A DNA stretch of 6,393 nt, taken from the NCBI GenBank assembly GCA_024762735.1, contig JANTGU010000135.1, positions 1 through 6,393 on the forward strand, read 5' to 3'. Every line of letters begins with the position of its first letter. The first letter of the stretch is position 1. Shown here piece after piece: positions 1 to 3,979 of the stretch. Under the pieces are notes generated by a model that was not told the DNA's origin, searched no databases, and saw only the letters and a list, made by a program, of their open reading frames with translations. This DNA comes from Bacteroidales bacterium. Its GTDB lineage: Bacteria; Bacteroidota; Bacteroidia; Bacteroidales; F082. A program made the translations under genes and the position numbers.

Positions 1-606
1 CAACGGGATACCCTCGCCGTTGAGGGCGCGCTCACGTACTTCGGAAGAGACAAACCCCGGGTAGATCATGGTAACGGCTACCCCTTTTTCTTTTAACTCG
101 ATGCGCAGACTGTCGAAAAACCCGGCCATGGCATGTTTGCTGGCAGCATAGATACTCCGGGTGGGAATGCCGGTTTTGCCGGTAAGGCTCGAAACCCCAA
201 CAATTTGCCCCTTCGATTTAACCAGATAGGGCAAAGCATAATGCGTGAGGTACATGCTCCCGAAAAAGTTAACCTGCATAATCTGCTCCAGTGCCTCCAG
301 GTTGGTAACTTTTTCAAACTCGGCCCACATGGTTATGCCGGCGTTGTTGACCAAAATGTCAATTCCACCAAAGGACTTTACAGCATCCTCAACAATTTTT
401 TTGCATGCTTTTTTATCGGCTACATCAGCAGCCACGACCACTACTTCCGATCCTCGTGCACGACATTGGTTGGCAACTTCATCAAGCCGCTGCTTGTTTC
501 GGGCAGCAATGACCAGTTTTGTATTTTTTTCGGCAAGCCTAATGGCCAGCTCTTTACCTATTCCCGAAGAAGCCCCGGTAACAATAATGGTTTTGTTTGT
601 AAACAT
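1..606 (-). CDS. Short-chain dehydrogenase/reductase (classical SDR), 3' end cut by window edge
   Basis: An NAD(P)-dependent oxidoreductase of the classical SDR family, expected to be cytosolic. I translated it from the ATG at 606-604; 202 codons run without a stop to the left edge, so roughly the last quarter of a usual 250-270 residue SDR is missing. The Rossmann motif TGASSGIG lies at residues 10-17, an acidic Asp-Val at 61-62, NNAG at 87-90, the active-site Asn at 113, Ser at 140 (13 residues before Tyr), and the YAASK motif gives Tyr153 and Lys157. PGFV at 183-186 is the usual post-catalytic motif. The catalytic Asn-Ser-Tyr-Lys set is complete, so the enzyme should be active. Arg36 just after the second beta strand, with no acidic residue there, favours NADP(H) over NAD(H) (inference). 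The substrate cannot be read from the sequence, because the substrate-binding C-terminus is outside the window. It is transcribed divergently from the histidine kinase gene. No Shine-Dalgarno is seen. Confidence 0.93.
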   Translation of the reverse strand, partial: MFTNKTIIVTGASSGIGKELAIRLAEKNTKLVIAARNKQRLDEVANQCRARGSEVVVVAADVADKKACKKIVEDAVKSFGGIDILVNNAGITMWAEFEKVTNLEALEQIMQVNFFGSMYLTHYALPYLVKSKGQIVGVSSLTGKTGIPTRSIYAASKHAMAGFFDSLRIELKEKGVAVTMIYPGFVSSEVRERALNGEGIPL

Positions 607-616
607 GATTCGTGTT

Positions 617-646
617 CAAATAAATGAAATTGATAAAGCACCGCAA
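617..646 (-). promoter_or_regulatory. Possible Bacteroidota-type promoter for the SDR gene
   Basis: On the minus strand a TTG (646-644) is followed after 19 bases by TTTATTTG (624-617), which matches the Bacteroidota -7 consensus TAnnTTTG except at the second base. The spacing is right, but transcription would start only about five bases before the ATG at 606, giving a very short leader. The match is imperfect and the region is AT-rich, so a chance match is possible. Confidence 0.33.
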
Positions 647-678
647 GGTATCATTTTTTACTTGTTGTTGCAAGCATG

Positions 679-710
679 ATGATAAAACAATGATAAAATG
701 AATGATTGTT
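679..710. repeat. Cluster of ATGAT-type direct repeats and an imperfect palindrome in the divergent promoter region
   Basis: ATGATAAAA occurs twice, at 679-687 and 690-698, with an 11-base period. A third ATGAT follows at 702-706. The second half also forms an inverted repeat, AACAATGAT (686-694) and ATGATTGTT (702-710), with one mismatch in nine bases around a 7-base centre. The cluster ends directly before the -33 element of the histidine kinase promoter and lies between two divergent genes, which is where an operator would be expected. The repeats are seen directly; the operator role is inference, and low-complexity AT-rich sequence is the alternative. Confidence 0.4.
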
Positions 711-711
711 A

Positions 712-743
712 TTGTGCTATATAAGTGATATTGATTAGCTTTG
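712..743 (+). promoter_or_regulatory. Predicted Bacteroidota promoter for the histidine kinase gene
   Basis: TTG at 712-714, a 21-base spacer and TAGCTTTG at 736-743 match the Bacteroidota primary sigma factor pattern (TTG, then TAnnTTTG at -7) exactly in the downstream box. The predicted transcript would begin near 749 and leave a leader of roughly 30 bases before the GTG at 783. Confidence 0.6.
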
Positions 744-782
744 CCTTGAAATGATTCAAATTAATCCTGTCAAAGAACACCA

Positions 783-2741
783 GTGGGTAAAACAGTTGTT
801 ATAAAATTTCTTTTTGCTTTCGTCCTACTCATTGGAATGGGCTTTGCCAGGGGTGCCACACCCGAGTCACCCGATTCTTTGTTGTTGCGCTATCAATTCG
901 CCCGTGATGATTCGGTAAAAAATATATCGCTGCGAGCACTGGTCGATTACTGGAAAAATAAAAATTTTGATTCATGCATCGTGTACGCGGGTAAATTGGT
1001 TGACCTGGCAAAAAAAACAAATCAACCTCACCACGCCTATAAGGGTCTGTTCTGGTTGGCCAATGCTTATGCGGCCACAGGCAAAAACGATTCAGCCTCT
1101 TTTTATGCTTTTCAGGGTATTAAGATGTATCAAAATGACACTTCCAGAAAGGGAAAATATTATTGCTGCAGTTTTAACATGATGCTGGGAGAGCAATACC
1201 GTGCCTTGTCGCAGTTTGATAACGCGCTACCTTTCTTTCATAAATCGATGGAGTTGGCTGAAGAGAACAATTTTTCCGGCCAGCTGGCAAATGTTACCAA
1301 TAGGTTGGCAGCCACCTATTTTGAGTTGAAAAATAAGCCTGAAGCGCTTAGGTGGGCCGACTCATCACTCTATTTATCCATACTGCAAAATAACATCACG
1401 CTTCAGATTAATAATCTTTTAATTAAGGCTGCCATTGAGCGCGATAACGGGAACTATCGGCTGGCACTACAAAGTTTTTTAAAAGTACTTGATTTCCAGC
1501 AAAGCCAGGATGATCCTATGGGGTTGCCACCGATACTTAATAATATTGCCACCACGTACAGCTATTTAAATGATTGTAACAATGCCATCAAATATGCACA
1601 GCAATCCTATGCAATTGCTGAAAAAAATCATCAGATAACCTATAGCGTGGTAGCGTTGGATTTGCTGGCAAAATGTTATGCGCTAACAGGTCAATATAAA
1701 GAAGCCTATCGCTACTCGCGTTTATACGAAGAAACCCGGCATCAAATATTTAACGAGGAGCGTGATGCCCAAATCAATACCCTTAGTGCTAAATATAAGT
1801 CAGAAGAAAAAGACAAGCTGATTGCCATTCAAAAACTGGATATCGAAAAACAAACCAACGCGCTGAAGCGAAACAATATATTACTTATTGCCTCTCTGAT
1901 TATTCTTGTTTTGATTATAACGTTTTTAGCCAACCGTATCATCATGAACCGAAAGTTGCGTAAAGCGCATGAACTTCAAAAGCAGCAAACCGAACTTATT
2001 AAAGCCCAAAAGGATGAAATAGAGCACTATGCCGAGGAGATGAAATCAACCTATGAACAGTTGCAAAAGCTGGACAAGCACAAACAAGCCATGACCAACA
2101 TGATTGTCCACGATTTAAAGAGCCCCATCAGCGTGCTGTCCGACATCGATATGTTTGGTAGCGAAGAAGAAAAGCGTCCTGTTATTAAGGCCATCAGCAG
2201 CCAGATGATGAATCTTGTGCTAAATATGCTGGATGTGAGTAAAGCCGAAGAAGGTGAGATGCAGTTGGCAAAAACGGAAATAAACCTTTTTGAGCTTGTG
2301 AACAGGGTAATTGAAGAGGCTGACTATTTTATCAAAGATAAAAACATACATATTGTAAACAAAATCAACCCTTTTTATTTTATCAAAGCTGACAGAGATA
2401 TTACTAAACGGATTTTGAATAATTTACTGGGGAACGCCATTAAGTTCTCTTATTCGAACAGTAAAATAATTTTTGATACCATGGTGGCTGATAATGGCAA
2501 CCTCTTGTTGTCGATTCGGGATTTTGGCGTAGGCATTGCCATCGAGCATCAGGAATTGATTTTCGAACGTTTTAAGCAGTTTCATAAAAGTAATTCGGGT
2601 AATATTAAGTCAACAGGTTTAGGGCTGGCCTTTTGTAAGATGGCTGCCAATGCGCATGGCTGGGAGATCAAGGTTGAATCGGAGCCGGGTAAAGGGGCAA
2701 CATTTTCTTTGGAGATTAGCGAGTATATCAATAAAGGGTAA
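783..2741 (+). CDS. TPR-repeat periplasmic-sensor histidine kinase
   Basis: A membrane sensor kinase of 652 residues that should autophosphorylate on a histidine and pass the phosphate to a response regulator. Domain order: signal peptide at about 1-25; around seven TPR helix pairs from about 52 to 323 in the periplasm; a helical linker at 324-363; one membrane helix at about 364-386; a cytoplasmic coiled coil at 388-435; a HisKA hairpin with H-box HDLKSP and phospho-acceptor His443; and HATPase_c with N-box (Asn551), G1 box DFGVG (580-584), F-box FERF (594-597) and G2 box GLGLA (612-616). All ATP-binding boxes are intact. There is no receiver or DNA-binding domain, and no response regulator gene adjoins it. 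The start is GTG: the frame is closed by TAA at 762-764, no ATG lies between, and starting at the first internal ATG (residue 19) would destroy the signal peptide. The region between His443 and the LDVSKAE end of HisKA is about seven residues shorter than usual. The ligand is unknown. Family assignment is secure. Confidence 0.95.
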   Translation: MGKTVVIKFLFAFVLLIGMGFARGATPESPDSLLLRYQFARDDSVKNISLRALVDYWKNKNFDSCIVYAGKLVDLAKKTNQPHHAYKGLFWLANAYAATGKNDSASFYAFQGIKMYQNDTSRKGKYYCCSFNMMLGEQYRALSQFDNALPFFHKSMELAEENNFSGQLANVTNRLAATYFELKNKPEALRWADSSLYLSILQNNITLQINNLLIKAAIERDNGNYRLALQSFLKVLDFQQSQDDPMGLPPILNNIATTYSYLNDCNNAIKYAQQSYAIAEKNHQITYSVVALDLLAKCYALTGQYKEAYRYSRLYEETRHQIFNEERDAQINTLSAKYKSEEKDKLIAIQKLDIEKQTNALKRNNILLIASLIILVLIITFLANRIIMNRKLRKAHELQKQQTELIKAQKDEIEHYAEEMKSTYEQLQKLDKHKQAMTNMIVHDLKSPISVLSDIDMFGSEEEKRPVIKAISSQMMNLVLNMLDVSKAEEGEMQLAKTEINLFELVNRVIEEADYFIKDKNIHIVNKINPFYFIKADRDITKRILNNLLGNAIKFSYSNSKIIFDTMVADNGNLLLSIRDFGVGIAIEHQELIFERFKQFHKSNSGNIKSTGLGLAFCKMAANAHGWEIKVESEPGKGATFSLEISEYINKG

Positions 2742-2767
2742 AGCGGGCAAAATATTTCTTTCCTTTT

Positions 2768-2800
2768 TTTGCTGCTAATACCACCTTTTTCCTATTTTTG
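2768..2800 (+). promoter_or_regulatory. Predicted Bacteroidota promoter for the seven-helix membrane protein gene
   Basis: TTTG at 2768-2771, a 21-base spacer and TATTTTTG at 2793-2800 match both boxes of the Bacteroidota consensus. The start of transcription would fall near 2806, giving a leader of about 23 bases before the ATG at 2829. This suggests that the membrane protein gene can be transcribed independently of the kinase gene 87 bases upstream, although read-through from the kinase is not excluded. Confidence 0.6.
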
Positions 2801-2828
2801 AATTTACTTTTAATTTACCCTGCATATT

Positions 2829-3710
2829 ATGAAACAAGCTATAGCCAAAGATAAAAAATTCCATCGTTGCATTATTATCAATTCCACCGCTTATTTTATC
2901 ATTGCCTACATCTTTGTTGTATTCACTTACAACCTGTTTTCAATTTGGATGTCGTATAACTTTTTCGGGTTCGACGGGGAGTTATATTTTCACGGGTTTA
3001 CCATGAAAGGCGCACACTGGACAAGAGATAATATTGTCATTATTTTCTTTTTCGGAAATATGATTACCCTTCTTTTTGGTGTTATTTTCGACTGGCTTTA
3101 CCGTAAACAACGTAAATATAAAAGAGGTATTAAGGTTTTCTTTTTGTGGATTTATGTTATTGCCTACTCGTGGTTTATGGGTAACTTTATTGTTGGTGCC
3201 TTGTTTAACTTCGGAATTGGGACGGCGCTGAGAGCCTTCAGAGTTCCTTTCTTTTTAAGAGTTGTGTTGGCAGGCATATCGATTGTATTGCTGGTTTTTA
3301 TTGGCCATCGGGCGCAAAAAGGCATCAAGGTGTCGGCCAATCTCTATTATAAAAGGTTGGCAAAGTCGGCCATTCCCAAGTTTCTGTTAAACCAGATTGT
3401 TTATCCTGCCCTGTTGGGGACATCTCTACTGGTTCTTTACAAAATACCCAATATTGGCGAGTATCATTATTTTGACTGGATGGTGCTGGGGGCCGTGCTG
3501 TTTTACATGCTCGGGTTGTTTATTTGGCAGAAAAATCAAAATTCCATTACCTTTAAAAACAGGGGTGCCAGGGACGACAGCGACGAAAACGATTATCATG
3601 TAAAGAATAAATCCTGTAAAGTTCAGGTAGTTGCCGTGGTGCTTGCTTTAGCCATTCTTTTATCGATGCGGATTGGTTTGAACGAACCGCTCATGTTTTT
3701 ACATCCCTAA
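2829..3710 (+). CDS. Seven-helix integral membrane protein of unknown function
   Basis: I do not recognise this 293-residue protein. Hydrophobic segments lie at about 14-40, 68-90, 102-127, 138-159, 184-204, 215-234 and 264-281. Positive charges cluster at the N-terminus, at 91-102 and at 160-184, and the long charged loop 235-263 follows helix 6. By the positive-inside rule this gives seven helices with N-terminus inside and C-terminus outside. The first outer loop (41-67) is rich in aromatic residues, Gly and His (His55, His63), and helix 3 carries a polar-aromatic run, SWFMGNF at 114-120. The loop 235-263 has an acidic stretch, ARDDSDENDYH, followed by Lys residues and Cys263. No catalytic motif, signal peptide or known transporter signature is visible. 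The start is the ATG at 2829 with an AT-rich leader and no Shine-Dalgarno. It sits downstream of the histidine kinase on the same strand, which makes a functional link possible but unproven. Confidence 0.88.
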   Translation: MKQAIAKDKKFHRCIIINSTAYFIIAYIFVVFTYNLFSIWMSYNFFGFDGELYFHGFTMKGAHWTRDNIVIIFFFGNMITLLFGVIFDWLYRKQRKYKRGIKVFFLWIYVIAYSWFMGNFIVGALFNFGIGTALRAFRVPFFLRVVLAGISIVLLVFIGHRAQKGIKVSANLYYKRLAKSAIPKFLLNQIVYPALLGTSLLVLYKIPNIGEYHYFDWMVLGAVLFYMLGLFIWQKNQNSITFKNRGARDDSDENDYHVKNKSCKVQVVAVVLALAILLSMRIGLNEPLMFLHP

Positions 3711-3720
3711 ACATCTGAAA

Positions 3721-3755
3721 TAAAAAAACCACCAACCTATAAAAGATCAGTGGTT
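3721..3755 (-). terminator. Rho-independent terminator of the tRNA-Gln unit
   Basis: Read on the minus strand, AACCAC (3755-3750) pairs with GTGGTT (3732-3727) across a 17-base loop and runs into a tract of T residues ending at 3722. It lies 7 bases past the tRNA 3' end. On the plus strand the hairpin is followed by AAAAT rather than T residues, so it should work only for the tRNA transcript. The stem is short (6 base pairs), so strength is uncertain. Confidence 0.6.
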
Positions 3756-3761
3756 AAAATG

Positions 3762-3832
3762 TTGTCCCACCAGGGCTCGAACCTGAACCGGCAGAACCAA
3801 AATCTGCAGTGCTACCATTACACCATGGGACA
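3762..3832 (-). tRNA. tRNA-Gln (anticodon TTG)
   Basis: A complete cloverleaf can be folded by hand. Acceptor TGTCCCA (3832-3826) pairs with TGGGACA (3769-3763) over seven base pairs. The D-arm contains the AATGGTA loop. The anticodon stem GCAGA/TCTGC encloses loop TTTTGGT, with anticodon TTG at 3800-3798, which reads CAA and, by wobble, CAG. The T-arm has loop TTCGAAC and a TCAGG/CCTGG stem with one T-G pair. The discriminator base is A at 3762. The 3' CCA is not encoded (the next bases are CA, then T), so it must be added after transcription. The U1-A72 first pair is typical of tRNA-Gln. It has its own promoter and terminator and faces the membrane protein gene tail to tail, with 51 bases between them. 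Confidence 0.96.
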
Positions 3833-3849
3833 TTCCATTTTTGGAGGTG

Positions 3850-3880
3850 CAAAAATAGTACATTTTTGATTGGTTGCAAA
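3850..3880 (-). promoter_or_regulatory. Predicted Bacteroidota promoter for tRNA-Gln
   Basis: On the minus strand TTTG (3880-3877), a 19-base spacer and TATTTTTG (3857-3850) match both boxes of the Bacteroidota consensus. Transcription would begin near 3844, about ten bases before the mature 5' end of the tRNA, a usual distance for a stable-RNA promoter. Confidence 0.65.
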
Positions 3881-3938
3881 AATATCTTGAAAAAATTATT
3901 TTAACATTTTATTTAATTCCAGGCTAGCTTAAAATTCT

Positions 3939-3946
3939 TATTTTCG
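3939..3946 (+). promoter_or_regulatory. Weak candidate -7 box for the DUF2723 gene
   Basis: TATTTTCG matches TAnnTTTG at all but one position and lies 33 bases before the ATG at 3980. No clear TTG stands 19-21 bases upstream, so support is weak. The whole gap between the tRNA promoter and the DUF2723 gene is AT-rich and offers no better match. Confidence 0.28.
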
Positions 3947-3979
3947 CCTTTTAAAATATTTTAAGCAAAGTTTGTTACC

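Noticed and set aside
661..674. Short palindrome CTTG-TTGTTG-CAAG as an operator or terminator
   Set aside because: The 4-base arms are too short to stand out in this sequence and no T-tract follows.
133..679. Two overlapping plus-strand open frames of 164 and 144 codons
   Set aside because: They lie antisense to the SDR gene, whose minus-strand reading carries every SDR motif; their translations look like no protein family.
2742..2776. Imperfect hairpin (AGCGGGCAAAA with TTTTGCTGCT) after the kinase stop codon as a terminator
   Set aside because: The stem needs a bulge and a wobble pair, no T-tract follows, and its right arm overlaps the -33 box of the next promoter.
783..3710. Kinase and membrane protein as a new two-gene signalling system
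   Set aside because: Only adjacency supports it. The membrane protein has its own full promoter and no signalling motif, so I list it as a question and not as a system.
3762..3832. tRNA-Gln 3' end as an integration site for a mobile element
   Set aside because: I see no repeat of the tRNA 3' end elsewhere in the window and no integrase; flanking genes look like stable chromosomal genes.
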